A stretch of 49,796 nt of DNA from Petrocella sp. FN5 (GTDB taxonomy: Bacteria; Bacillota; Clostridia; Lachnospirales; Vallitaleaceae): the NCBI RefSeq assembly GCF_029210395.1, contig NZ_JARGDP010000017.1, positions 1-49,796 of the forward strand, given 5' to 3'. The first letter of the stretch is position 1. Each line of letters starts with the position of its first letter. The notes under the pieces were generated by a model. The model made no database searches and was not told where the DNA came from. It worked only from the letters and a program-made list of their open reading frames with translations. Of the stretch, positions 7,711 to 15,777 are shown in pieces. A program made the position numbers and the translations under genes.

Positions 7711-9144
7711 ATGTACGAAGTCATAATAATATTTTTTTTGGGGATACATGTACTATATTTTGTCTATGCCAAGCGCACATTACAAGAGGGTGAAGATAGA
7801 ACGGACTTTTTGTATATTCTTGGTGCGCCTATTTTAAGGCGTCTGTCCTTTGATAAAGTAAAAAGATTGCTGACAGATCAGGAGCTAGAGAAGTTGAGTA
7901 AGATATATAGACCGAAGGATTATGAACAAGGTGTTTGTCGATATCAAGGTAACCGAATTGGTTTGATAATGCTTGTACTTTTCCTTGGAGGGCTTTTTGC
8001 TTTAGCTATTGGACAAGACCATGAAACTTCAAGAGAGATGGACCCTATAATTGAACGACCCCCATATGACCAAGACCCGGTTGTGTATGATTTGAACTAC
8101 TTTATAGAAGATGAGGAAAGCCTGGCCGGTCGTTTGCCCGTCAGAGTCGAACCTAAGTTACCGAACAGAGATATGGCGGTTGAGTTACTAAGCATCAACT
8201 TTTCTAAGTTAGAACCACTTATGCTAAAAGGGATGAACCCTAACGATGTGCATGAGGATCTATTTCTGCCCAAGAAACCATTTGGAGAAGAAGTTACAGT
8301 ACGTTACACTTCACTTACGACAGACTACTTAAGCCATGAAGGGGTACTGAAAAGGGATGTCATGGTGCATTCAACACCCTACGAAGTTTCATTATTGGTG
8401 AATTTAGGTCTTGGAGAAGTGTCCATGGCTTATGTCTATGATTTTCGGATTAGGCTTAAAGAAACAAGCGCAAAAGAATTCGCAGAAACCATAGAAGACC
8501 ATGTTGTAAGAACAGAGGACAGAATCATTCTACCGGTTACAACAGGAGAGAGCCAAATTCCGGTGCTCTGGTCAACACAAGAAGTAGGTATCTCTGGATT
8601 CAAAATTTTTTTAGTGGCAGTATTAATGGCAATTGTATTTTATATTTTAAAAAAGGGGGAGTTAGATCAGACGCTTATTTCTAGGAAAGAAGAGATTTTG
8701 TACGATTTTCCAACCGTGGTAAATAAACTGACCATGCTAATCAACGCTGGTATGACCTTTAGTAGCGCATGGCAAAAAATAGTAGCCGATCATCAGCAAA
8801 ATAAGATGTCCAAAGGCATACTTTATGAAGAGATGATGTTGGTCAGTCAAGATATCAAAAATGGTATATCTGAGATTGAGGCATTGGAATGCTTTGGAAA
8901 AAGAACACAGTGCAAAGAGATTATTAGATTTGTTGCGGTCATCACTCAAAATCTGAAGCGGGGCAGTCAATCTATGACCATTGCCTTAAAACAACTTAGT
9001 AGGGAAGCATGGACCATTAGAACAACAACAGCACGAAGACTTGGTGAGAAGGCAAGTACCAAATTGCTATTGCCTATGGGTATTAGCTTAATTACAGTAC
9101 TAATCATTGTTATGGTACCTACTTTCATGGCGATGAAAATATAG
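7711..9144 (+). CDS. tadC: TadC-like pilus assembly protein with a large extra domain
   Basis: 477 residues, clearly longer than a usual TadC of about 300. The C-terminal third is a normal F domain (FPTVVNKLTMLINAGMTFSS near 330) ending in a hydrophobic segment. Membrane segments are predicted near 3-20, 83-101, 293-313 and the C-terminus. The ~190 residues between the second and third (102-292) are polar, acidic and contain no obvious membrane helix, so they probably lie outside the membrane. I do not recognise that domain. It starts two bases after tadB stops. Confidence 0.83.
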   Translation: MYEVIIIFFLGIHVLYFVYAKRTLQEGEDRTDFLYILGAPILRRLSFDKVKRLLTDQELEKLSKIYRPKDYEQGVCRYQGNRIGLIMLVLFLGGLFALAIGQDHETSREMDPIIERPPYDQDPVVYDLNYFIEDEESLAGRLPVRVEPKLPNRDMAVELLSINFSKLEPLMLKGMNPNDVHEDLFLPKKPFGEEVTVRYTSLTTDYLSHEGVLKRDVMVHSTPYEVSLLVNLGLGEVSMAYVYDFRIRLKETSAKEFAETIEDHVVRTEDRIILPVTTGESQIPVLWSTQEVGISGFKIFLVAVLMAIVFYILKKGELDQTLISRKEEILYDFPTVVNKLTMLINAGMTFSSAWQKIVADHQQNKMSKGILYEEMMLVSQDIKNGISEIEALECFGKRTQCKEIIRFVAVITQNLKRGSQSMTIALKQLSREAWTIRTTTARRLGEKASTKLLLPMGISLITVLIIVMVPTFMAMKI

Positions 9145-9153
9145 GAGGGTGTT

Positions 9154-9354
9154 ATGCGAAAATTATTTTTTAAAGGTATGTGGTTAAAAAACAAGATGCA
9201 AGCAGCCATTAAAGACGAGCGTGGTATGGGGGTTATTGAGATTGCCATCATCATTCTCGTATTAATAGCTATTGGTTTTTTGTTCAAAGAAAAGATTATG
9301 CAATTGGTAAATGAACTACTGGATAAAATGAGCGTTGATGGAATAACGCCATAA
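9154..9354 (+). CDS. Flp-like pilin precursor
   Basis: 66-residue type IVb prepilin-like protein. A basic N-terminus ends in DERG; cleavage after Gly24 would leave Met25 at +1 and Glu29 at +5 (MGVIE), the prepilin peptidase signature, followed by a hydrophobic helix to about residue 44. It is likely the pilus subunit or a pseudopilin of this Tad system. AGGAGG overlaps the tadC stop. No prepilin peptidase gene is visible in this window, so processing must rely on an enzyme encoded elsewhere. Confidence 0.82.
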   Translation: MRKLFFKGMWLKNKMQAAIKDERGMGVIEIAIIILVLIAIGFLFKEKIMQLVNELLDKMSVDGITP

Positions 9355-9394
9355 GGCTTCAAAAGGTTTGAGTTATAGAAATGAGGGTGAGCCA

Positions 9395-9916
9395 TTGATA
9401 GAAATCTATCCATTAGAAAAATGTATCTACTATCAAATAAAAATGTGTCAACACAATCAAATTTCAAGTCTGATACCTTTTGAGTATAGTTTTGAAGAGG
9501 ACGACATAAAAATATACTGGAAACTTAAGGGCTTTGAAGCACTTCATAAAAAAGATAAAAATACATATATTTCAAAAAGAAAAATGGAAAAACTATTATT
9601 ACATCTTAAAGGAGCCCTGACAGATTGCATGGATTACATGTTGGAGCCTTGTCAATTGAAGTTACAATGGGAAGCCATTTATGTTGACCAAAGTGACAAC
9701 TATAGATTTATATATTTACCGGTCCGTAATGAGGAAGAAATGAACATAGCAATTAATCTAAAAGGGTTTTTAAGTCAGTTGCAACCGTATATTAATTTAG
9801 GTGATGAAGATGTGATGATAAAAATGCATCAATTACGTTTAAGTCTTGAAGCGGAGGATTTTAACCTGGATACCTTTATTCATGAAGCCTTGTCTTCAAG
9901 TATTGGATCATTATGA
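9395..9916 (+). CDS. DUF6382-like protein without an FHA domain
   Basis: About 173 residues. The pattern (an N-terminal strand region, then ...QISSLIPFEYSF..., a helical segment, a DYMLEPCQLKLQ-type stretch and FIYLPV) resembles DUF6382, which in many Clostridia is fused to a C-terminal FHA domain in Tad clusters; here the FHA part is absent. No membrane segment. The start is uncertain: TTG at 9395 has GAGGGTGA just before it, while an in-frame TTG at 9368 has only AAAAGG. It overlaps the next gene by 4 bases. Confidence 0.7.
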   Translation: MIEIYPLEKCIYYQIKMCQHNQISSLIPFEYSFEEDDIKIYWKLKGFEALHKKDKNTYISKRKMEKLLLHLKGALTDCMDYMLEPCQLKLQWEAIYVDQSDNYRFIYLPVRNEEEMNIAINLKGFLSQLQPYINLGDEDVMIKMHQLRLSLEAEDFNLDTFIHEALSSSIGSL

Positions 9917-10653
9917 TGAAGGTTTTAAGTAAGTATAGACCGGCAATCCTGATTTTGGCCGTCATGGTGTTTCATATACTATTGATTAATGGTTTTCTTA
10001 TTGGACAAGAAGCCTATCAGGTCGGCCTATACAAAAGTATTGATAAAGTCCTAAATGATGGTCCCTATCACCTTGAAGGTGGAGGTACGCTTATATTGAT
10101 AGACGCAAACATGGCAAAGCTGAGCAATGAATTATCCATTCACTTTGAGATAGATGGGCATCTTGATTTTAAGAATAAAAATCATGGGTTGCAAATATCA
10201 TTAAAAGATGCTTTTGGATATGAAAAAGTACCCCTAGGTCGTTACCGAGGATTGGGAAATACACATTTAATCCAGTCTGAAGTAGGCGGTAGAGAAACAA
10301 TGGATATAAGTGCATTCATCCATCAAATGACTTCTAATGAAGTGACAATAAATCAGATATGGGAAAGTGTTCAAAATGAAATAGAAGTCAACCGTTCATG
10401 GATTAAAGATAATCAAAAAAGCTATAATCCAATTAAAAGAGAAGTGGTAACCTATGCTTTAGATCTAGGTTCAATACTGACACAAACGATGATTGAAGAA
10501 ATGAGCCATTTACTTGCGACATCATTTATGGTTGAAGAAGCTCAGATAAGCTATCATACAGACCAAAAGGGAAATCCAATAGCCTTGGAATTTGATATAA
10601 AAACACAACAAGTGCATTTGAAAATGTCAATAAGTATAAATAAGACCATATAG
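9913..10653 (+). CDS. Unrecognised membrane-anchored protein, last gene of the tad cluster
   Basis: 246 residues with one N-terminal hydrophobic segment (about 11-31) and an otherwise soluble extracellular-looking part with no cysteines and no motif I know. The position at the end of the Tad operon and the pilin-like one-helix topology suggest a minor pilin or TadE/TadG-like role, but I see no prepilin cleavage motif. Its function is unknown. It overlaps the DUF6382-like gene by 4 bases. Confidence 0.75.
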   Translation: MMKVLSKYRPAILILAVMVFHILLINGFLIGQEAYQVGLYKSIDKVLNDGPYHLEGGGTLILIDANMAKLSNELSIHFEIDGHLDFKNKNHGLQISLKDAFGYEKVPLGRYRGLGNTHLIQSEVGGRETMDISAFIHQMTSNEVTINQIWESVQNEIEVNRSWIKDNQKSYNPIKREVVTYALDLGSILTQTMIEEMSHLLATSFMVEEAQISYHTDQKGNPIALEFDIKTQQVHLKMSISINKTI

Positions 10654-10728
10654 TGACTAAAGTCATCTAATTAAATGACCTAAGGTACTATCAAGTGGCC
10701 ATAATGACCTGTAGAATTAGAAATAGGA

Positions 10729-10833
10729 CGGGCATAAAGCCCGAAATATAAAAATCAAACCCACAGAACGAGGTTTGTAAAGGATGCATGGGAGAAATAG
10801 GCGTGAGCAATCACGTCTATTATTTTGCACCCA
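10729..10833 (+). other. Three-hairpin intergenic region
   Basis: Hairpins CGGGC/GCCCG (10729-10743), CAAACC/GGTTTG (10756-10777) and an 11-bp GCAA-loop hairpin AATAGGCGTGA/TCACGTCTATT (10796-10821), with TGGG (10789) and CCCA (10830) able to pair around it. The last hairpin is followed by ATTTTGC and may end the tad transcript. The whole could be a structured leader of the kinase gene; I do not match it to a known riboswitch. Confidence 0.4.
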
Positions 10834-10905
10834 CATAGATTGTTAAAATATTGTCTTCTTAAGAGGATTATGGTTTAATAAATATAGGACAAGGAGGTAG
10901 GTACA

Positions 10906-12276
10906 ATGGAAGGCATTGAACTATATAAAAATTCATGGATTACATTTGTACTGATATTTTCTGCTGCTTATATGATTATCCTTGGTATTGTCATAAGAGT
11001 TAAGAGTCAAGGTGGCGCTATAGTCAGATGGTTTCTATGTATCGTTTTTGTCATGTGGTTATGGACTACATTTTATATTTTTGAGCGCTTGGCGCCCAGT
11101 GTAGAAATCAAATGGCTGATATCTTGTGTTGAATATATTGCCATCTGCTATCTTGGTTTTTTTGCATATATGTTTTCCAGATCCTATCGCGGCTTAAAGT
11201 CGCCGAGTAAATTAAAGCTAGCGGCATTACTTAGTCCACCGACTTTCTTCTACATAAGTGTTTTGACCAACCCCTTGCATCATCAGTTCTACCGTAGCTT
11301 TACAATACAAACAGAAATCTATGGCCCACTTTGTTGGGCTTTGATCTATACGACATTATTATACTATTTGGGTGGTGTCTATCATTTTATTAGAAAATCA
11401 AAGTACCGATCTATATACAGAAAGCGGCAAATGCTTTACTTTTCTGCAGCAATCATAGTGCCAATTACAATACATATACTAAATACCATTAAGCTCATAG
11501 ATTTGGACTTCAATATTTCTTTAGTGGTCATGCCCTATTCACTTTTCTTAATCACCATATCCGTACTCAAGTATAAGTTTTTGGATATTCTGCCCCATGC
11601 CTTGTTAGATGTTGTTGAGTTTATTGATGATGGTTTTATGGTGATTAATGTGGATAATGATTTAGAGGATTATAATGCCTTGTTTTTTAACCGTTTTATT
11701 GACTTGAATCACTGTGAGAAAATGGAAGATGTGATTGATGTTTTTGCCAAAATCGTGGATGATTCAGAAGATCTAGATAATCTAATTCTTGCATTAAAGG
11801 TAGGTAAGAACGATTATATTAGTGGAGAAATAGCATTTAAGAAAAAGCAGTCCGACACCTATTTGAACATTCAATATACAACGAAAGCCATCAATGATCT
11901 TTATGGATCCAAGATTGCAACCATCATTACCTTCCATGACATTACTGAGATTCAGAATCTGTACCTCGCCCTTGAGAACAAAAAAGAAGAATTAATGGAA
12001 GCAAAAAAAAGATTGGAAGACCATATCGCATCCATCCAGCAGTTGACCATAGAAAAGGAGCGTAACAAGCTCATGTCTGAGGTTCATGATACATTAGGAC
12101 ATTCAATGACGGAAGTGTTGGCACTTTTGGAAAAATGCGATTTAATACTTGATCAAAAGGATAATCAATTGCAATTTGAAGCGGTGCTTGAAGAGACAAT
12201 AGAAAGAGCCAGGAAAGGTCTTGCAGAAATACGAAGTGCGGTCACAAGATTTAAAAAAATGGGGGTAGAAATATGA
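10906..12276 (+). CDS. 7TM sensor histidine kinase-like protein lacking the ATPase domain
   Basis: 456 residues. The N-terminal ~230 contain seven hydrophobic segments of HisKA_7TM type (note VLTNPLHHQFY), then a PAS-like region, a coiled segment and a HisKA_3 dimerisation domain with the phospho-acceptor His394 in EVHDTLGHS. The protein ends about 62 residues later, with no N, G1 or G2 box. The next gene begins with a 4-base ATGA overlap, so no hidden catalytic domain follows. It may be phosphorylated in trans by the complete kinase at 12936 or act only as a phosphatase or sensor. AAGGAGG precedes the ATG. Confidence 0.88.
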   Translation: MEGIELYKNSWITFVLIFSAAYMIILGIVIRVKSQGGAIVRWFLCIVFVMWLWTTFYIFERLAPSVEIKWLISCVEYIAICYLGFFAYMFSRSYRGLKSPSKLKLAALLSPPTFFYISVLTNPLHHQFYRSFTIQTEIYGPLCWALIYTTLLYYLGGVYHFIRKSKYRSIYRKRQMLYFSAAIIVPITIHILNTIKLIDLDFNISLVVMPYSLFLITISVLKYKFLDILPHALLDVVEFIDDGFMVINVDNDLEDYNALFFNRFIDLNHCEKMEDVIDVFAKIVDDSEDLDNLILALKVGKNDYISGEIAFKKKQSDTYLNIQYTTKAINDLYGSKIATIITFHDITEIQNLYLALENKKEELMEAKKRLEDHIASIQQLTIEKERNKLMSEVHDTLGHSMTEVLALLEKCDLILDQKDNQLQFEAVLEETIERARKGLAEIRSAVTRFKKMGVEI

Positions 12277-12923
12277 TAAAAGTCATGTGCGTAGATGATC
12301 AATTATTACTAAAAGAAACCATGATTTACATGCTTAAACAAGATCCGGATATCGAGGCCATAGATGGAGGCAATGATGGCTATGAAGCATTAAATATTTG
12401 TGAAAGCTATCGACCTCATGTTATTTTAATGGATCTTAGAATGCCAAGGCTTGGCGGAATTGAAACGACAACAAAAATAAAAGCGCTATACCCATCCATA
12501 AAAATCATCATTTTAACAACCTTCGAAGATCAAAAAAGTATTTTTGACTCTATTGAACACGGCGCGGACGGTTACATTGTCAAAGACATTAAACCAGAGG
12601 AGCTTGTATTGGCCGTAAAAAGTGTACATCACAATCTATATGTGATGCACAAGAATGTGGTCAACATCGTAAAAGAAGAAATCATAGATGTGCATAGTAA
12701 AGAAAAAGATCAGCAAGAAACCTTAAAAAACTATGACTTAACACCAATGGAGATTAAAATTATAAAACTGATGGTCGATGGGAAAAGTAATAGGGAGATT
12801 GCCTACAGCCTGAAGTTCACAGAAGGAACCGTTAAGAATAAAGTGTCAAAAATACTGAGTAAGTTAGGACTAAAAGATAGAACACAAATCGCAGTCTTTG
12901 CTATTAAGCACAATCTTACATAG
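12273..12923 (+). CDS. LuxR/NarL-family response regulator
   Basis: 216 residues. The receiver domain has acidic pair Asp8-Asp9, phospho-acceptor Asp54 in VILMDLRMP, Thr in ILTTF and Lys104. The C-terminal helix-turn-helix (about 150-210) carries the NREIAYSLKFTEGTVKNKVS signature. It is a DNA-binding regulator, presumably controlled by the flanking kinases; the target genes are unknown, but the tad cluster just upstream is a candidate. Confidence 0.95.
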   Translation: MIKVMCVDDQLLLKETMIYMLKQDPDIEAIDGGNDGYEALNICESYRPHVILMDLRMPRLGGIETTTKIKALYPSIKIIILTTFEDQKSIFDSIEHGADGYIVKDIKPEELVLAVKSVHHNLYVMHKNVVNIVKEEIIDVHSKEKDQQETLKNYDLTPMEIKIIKLMVDGKSNREIAYSLKFTEGTVKNKVSKILSKLGLKDRTQIAVFAIKHNLT

Positions 12924-12935
12924 GGGAATAGTCAT

Positions 12936-14663
12936 ATGAGTAATGAGATTTTCTATGCAACATTTTACTATACTTTATCTGCGTTTATTTCAATTGCAAT
13001 TAACGTAACCTTTTATTTAAAAGCAAGAAAAAGCAATCTGCTTTATATGTTTTTAAAAGCCCAAGGTCTAATGATTCTTTGGCTTCTAGCAAAAGTAATG
13101 ACTAAAACAGTGATCAACGACGATGATGCATGGATATGGGTTGTCATCCAATACATTGGCGTTTGTTATTTTGGTGCAACTTTTTTTGAATTCACCTATT
13201 ATTATAAAAAAACTAAAAAATTACCAAAGCTTATCAGAGCCCTAATATATGGTATACCAACCATTAACTATGTAATGGTCTTAACCAATAAATACCACTA
13301 TCTTTTCTTCACATCGGTTACCATTTATCAGAACAGTTATGGATTTTGGTTTTATATTCACACAGCCTTCAACTACATAATGGTAGTCGGTTCCTATTAT
13401 TTTTTGATTCGTACACTTATGGATAAAAAAGATGAGGTTTCATGGTTGCAGAGCGTCTTATTTAACGTAGGTCTTCTGTTACCAATTGTTGCCAATATTA
13501 TTCACGTTTTTCGGTTAATAGAGATCGGATTTGACATTACTCCGATTATGTTCAACATCACCTTGTTGATTTTTGGGTATATTGCTCATCATTATCGGTT
13601 TTTAGATATTAAAATGGTAACAAGGTCGATGATTCTTGGGAACATACATGAAGGCATCATCATTATGGATAATGACAGAAGAATCATTGAAAAAAACAAT
13701 ATCATTGAGGAGATCACCCAAAGTCATGAAAAATTAAAGCTTATAGAAACAATAGATGAGTTCATTGAAATCGTTCGTCCCAAAATAGAAGATTTTGAAG
13801 ACTTACATAAAGGTATCAGTCGATGCCTCGATGCCAATGAAAACCGATATACAACAGAATTCAGAATGCAAGTCCATAAGCACTGGCATTGCTATATTCT
13901 CAAGTTAGAAAAAATAATAGATCATTCAAAAGATACGATTGGCTATGTATTTAGAATTATTGATATCACAAAATATAATGAACTGCTCACAAGCTTAGAA
14001 GCTAAGAACAATGATCTTCAAATAGTCAATCGACAACTTTCTGACAATCTAACAATTACAAAACAATTGGCAGTTGCCAAGGAAAGAAACCGAATTTCTA
14101 AGGAGGTCCATGATATCTTAGGTCACTCAGTCACCTTGGTAATATCCCTTCTGGAAAGTTGTAAATATAATATAGGTAAAAACACAGATTTCCTCAAAGA
14201 AAAAACAACACAAAGTAAAGCCATCATTAGAGGTGGATTTTTTGAACTAAAAAAATCTATAAAGAGCCAGTCAAAGGATGTCATGGACCTTAATAGTCTT
14301 ATTGACGATCTAGAAAGGTTAATTAATGATTATGAAAAATCAGGTGTGAATGTTGATTTTTACTACAAACGCACAGAATTCAAATTATCAATTAAAATAT
14401 ACGATGGCCTATATAGGATATGTCAAGAAGCGCTGACCAATGCTTTAAAACATGGGCATGCGAAAAATATAACCATTCGCATTAAGCATAAAGACAGGAC
14501 AATGGATTTGGTTATTATTGATGATGGAATAGGATCTCTGAATGTAGTCAAAGGCAATGGACTAAAAGGTATGGAAATGAGGGTGGCTGATTTATCCGGA
14601 TTATTATCCTTTGGCTCACCGGATGGTAAGGGCTTTAACATTCACGCAGTATTGCCGATATAA
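12936..14663 (+). CDS. Complete 7TM sensor histidine kinase (HisKA_3/HATPase)
   Basis: 575 residues. N-terminal seven-helix membrane sensor like that of the first kinase (VLTNKYHYLFF), PAS-like region, HisKA_3 with His392 in EVHDILGHS, then an HATPase_c domain with N502 in the N box (EALTNALKHG), DDGIG and GNGLKGM. It is a paralogue of the protein at 10906 that keeps the catalytic domain. It starts 12 bases after the response regulator, so the three genes form one unit. Confidence 0.93.
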   Translation: MSNEIFYATFYYTLSAFISIAINVTFYLKARKSNLLYMFLKAQGLMILWLLAKVMTKTVINDDDAWIWVVIQYIGVCYFGATFFEFTYYYKKTKKLPKLIRALIYGIPTINYVMVLTNKYHYLFFTSVTIYQNSYGFWFYIHTAFNYIMVVGSYYFLIRTLMDKKDEVSWLQSVLFNVGLLLPIVANIIHVFRLIEIGFDITPIMFNITLLIFGYIAHHYRFLDIKMVTRSMILGNIHEGIIIMDNDRRIIEKNNIIEEITQSHEKLKLIETIDEFIEIVRPKIEDFEDLHKGISRCLDANENRYTTEFRMQVHKHWHCYILKLEKIIDHSKDTIGYVFRIIDITKYNELLTSLEAKNNDLQIVNRQLSDNLTITKQLAVAKERNRISKEVHDILGHSVTLVISLLESCKYNIGKNTDFLKEKTTQSKAIIRGGFFELKKSIKSQSKDVMDLNSLIDDLERLINDYEKSGVNVDFYYKRTEFKLSIKIYDGLYRICQEALTNALKHGHAKNITIRIKHKDRTMDLVIIDDGIGSLNVVKGNGLKGMEMRVADLSGLLSFGSPDGKGFNIHAVLPI

Positions 14664-14750
14664 GAGTAGTGTATGAAGTCAGACCAAAGATAGGCAAAAC
14701 CCTATAAGGCATAGTGACTAGTATAAGTAAATAGTACTAGGTGGTTACGG

Positions 14751-14779
14751 TTGTACTAGCATCTTATCTGTACTATAAT
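14751..14779 (+). promoter_or_regulatory. Promoter before the gene at 14881
   Basis: -35 TTGTAC (14751-14756), 17-bp spacer, -10 TATAAT (14774-14779). The ~95-nt leader that follows contains small hairpins such as CAGTA/TACTG. Confidence 0.55.
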
Positions 14780-14880
14780 TTAAATAGGCGAAATGGGAAT
14801 CTATTCCAGTACATCAGTAATGCAAAACGGCAGCTACTGAAGTAAGAAGCGGATTAACGTTTATTGAGTTGGGGGAAAAT

Positions 14881-15510
14881 ATGAATATAGAATCTATAGA
14901 AAACTATCTGCAAAAAGTTCAATCTGTTCTCGGTTGTAAGATTACATTGGATCAAGAGGATAAAATTAGTGAGATCCACATCGTATCAGATTTAAGGCGA
15001 AGTCCGAAGCAAATCCTTCGTGATATTGAAGCCATCATGATTTCTGAATTCAATATTAATATAGACTATAAAAAAGTATCTATCGCCCAAATACAGAGCG
15101 GTTCTCTTAAGTTGGATCAAGATCCTAGACTCAAACTTAAGTTAATAGAGTATAACAATAATGGTTCCAATGTAATGGTTAAAGTTGCTTTGGAAAAGCA
15201 AGGTGAAATCTATGAAAGTGAGTTACTAGGTGTACAAACAGCCAATAATTTCAAAAGATTGATTGGCGCGGTGGTACTCAGGGCCGTTGAAAAGTATTGT
15301 GATGTCACCGATGTATTTGTTTTTGAAGATGTGAAAAAAGTGAACTTGGCCAACATGGAGGTGATGGTCGTTGCCATGACCTCTGTTTTTAATGGTTCTG
15401 AAGAGATATTCACAGGAACAGCCAAGATTCAAAACGACAGCAATGAAGCCATTGCTAGAGCCACCCTAGATGCAGTAAATCGACATGTTTTGCATCTGGA
15501 TTTAATTTAA
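14881..15510 (+). CDS. Conserved unknown protein
   Basis: 209 residues, soluble, no signal peptide and no membrane segment. Its N-terminal half (residues ~15-65, with EIHIVSDLRRSPKQILRDIE) reads like a small alpha/beta KH-like unit. The C-terminal half has alternating hydrophobic strands and ends in a helix. I have an impression of related proteins in Clostridia near HD-GYP genes but know no function. The ATG at 14881 follows GGGGGAA; a TTG frame from 14869 starts at that site and is unlikely. Confidence 0.75.
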   Translation: MNIESIENYLQKVQSVLGCKITLDQEDKISEIHIVSDLRRSPKQILRDIEAIMISEFNINIDYKKVSIAQIQSGSLKLDQDPRLKLKLIEYNNNGSNVMVKVALEKQGEIYESELLGVQTANNFKRLIGAVVLRAVEKYCDVTDVFVFEDVKKVNLANMEVMVVAMTSVFNGSEEIFTGTAKIQNDSNEAIARATLDAVNRHVLHLDLI

Positions 15511-15515
15511 TTATT

Positions 15516-15755
15516 AGCCGACTAAATCATAAAACAACAACTTTTTTATCTAGAGGAGCGGAATATAGCCTGCTATTCATAGTGGATATAGCAGAGATCA
15601 TAAAAATGGAGGCTATATTTCAATGAAAAATATAAAAGTTAAAGCAATGGCTACTATCGTTAGTTTAGTATCATTTCTTCTTGCATCAGGTGCACTTTGG
15701 AGTGTGACTAAGTAATACAGTACAGCAAATGACAGAATGATTGGTTTAGTCGGCT
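15516..15755 (+). other. Long-range inverted repeat around a small peptide gene
   Basis: AGCCGACTAAATCAT (15516-15530) is complementary to ATGATT-gg-TTTAGTCGGCT (about 15737-15755), which is followed by TTTTAATAAT. The arms enclose about 205 bases, including a 30-residue reading frame. This could be a long-range RNA pairing that acts as a terminator, or the ends of a small mobile element. Confidence 0.5.
15623..15715 (+). CDS. Small hydrophobic peptide (30 residues)
   Basis: The frame begins MKNIKVKAMATIV and ends ASGALWSVTK; a basic N-terminus is followed by a hydrophobic stretch of about 17 residues, so it could be a single membrane helix or a signal-peptide-like leader. A good ribosome site, AATGGAGG (15605-15612), lies 10 bases ahead. 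It sits between the unknown gene and the HD-GYP gene, inside a long-range inverted repeat. It may be a regulatory leader peptide, a type I toxin-like peptide or a small membrane protein. Confidence 0.5.
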   Translation: MKNIKVKAMATIVSLVSFLLASGALWSVTK

Positions 15756-15777
15756 TTTAATAATAATGGAGGCAACA

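Noticed and set aside
8967-9467. 166-codon minus-strand frame
   Set aside because: It lies opposite tadC, the pilin gene and the DUF6382 gene, all with ribosome sites and clear family features; it is a shadow.
12260-12290. Frameshift explaining the missing ATPase domain of the first kinase
   Set aside because: The response regulator starts within the stop of the kinase gene, and no ATPase-like sequence is found in any frame after it.
14664-14868. Cyclic di-GMP riboswitch upstream of the HD-GYP neighbourhood
   Set aside because: A GGCAAAACC stretch recalls the class I core, but the GACGCAAAGC segment and the matching stems are absent.
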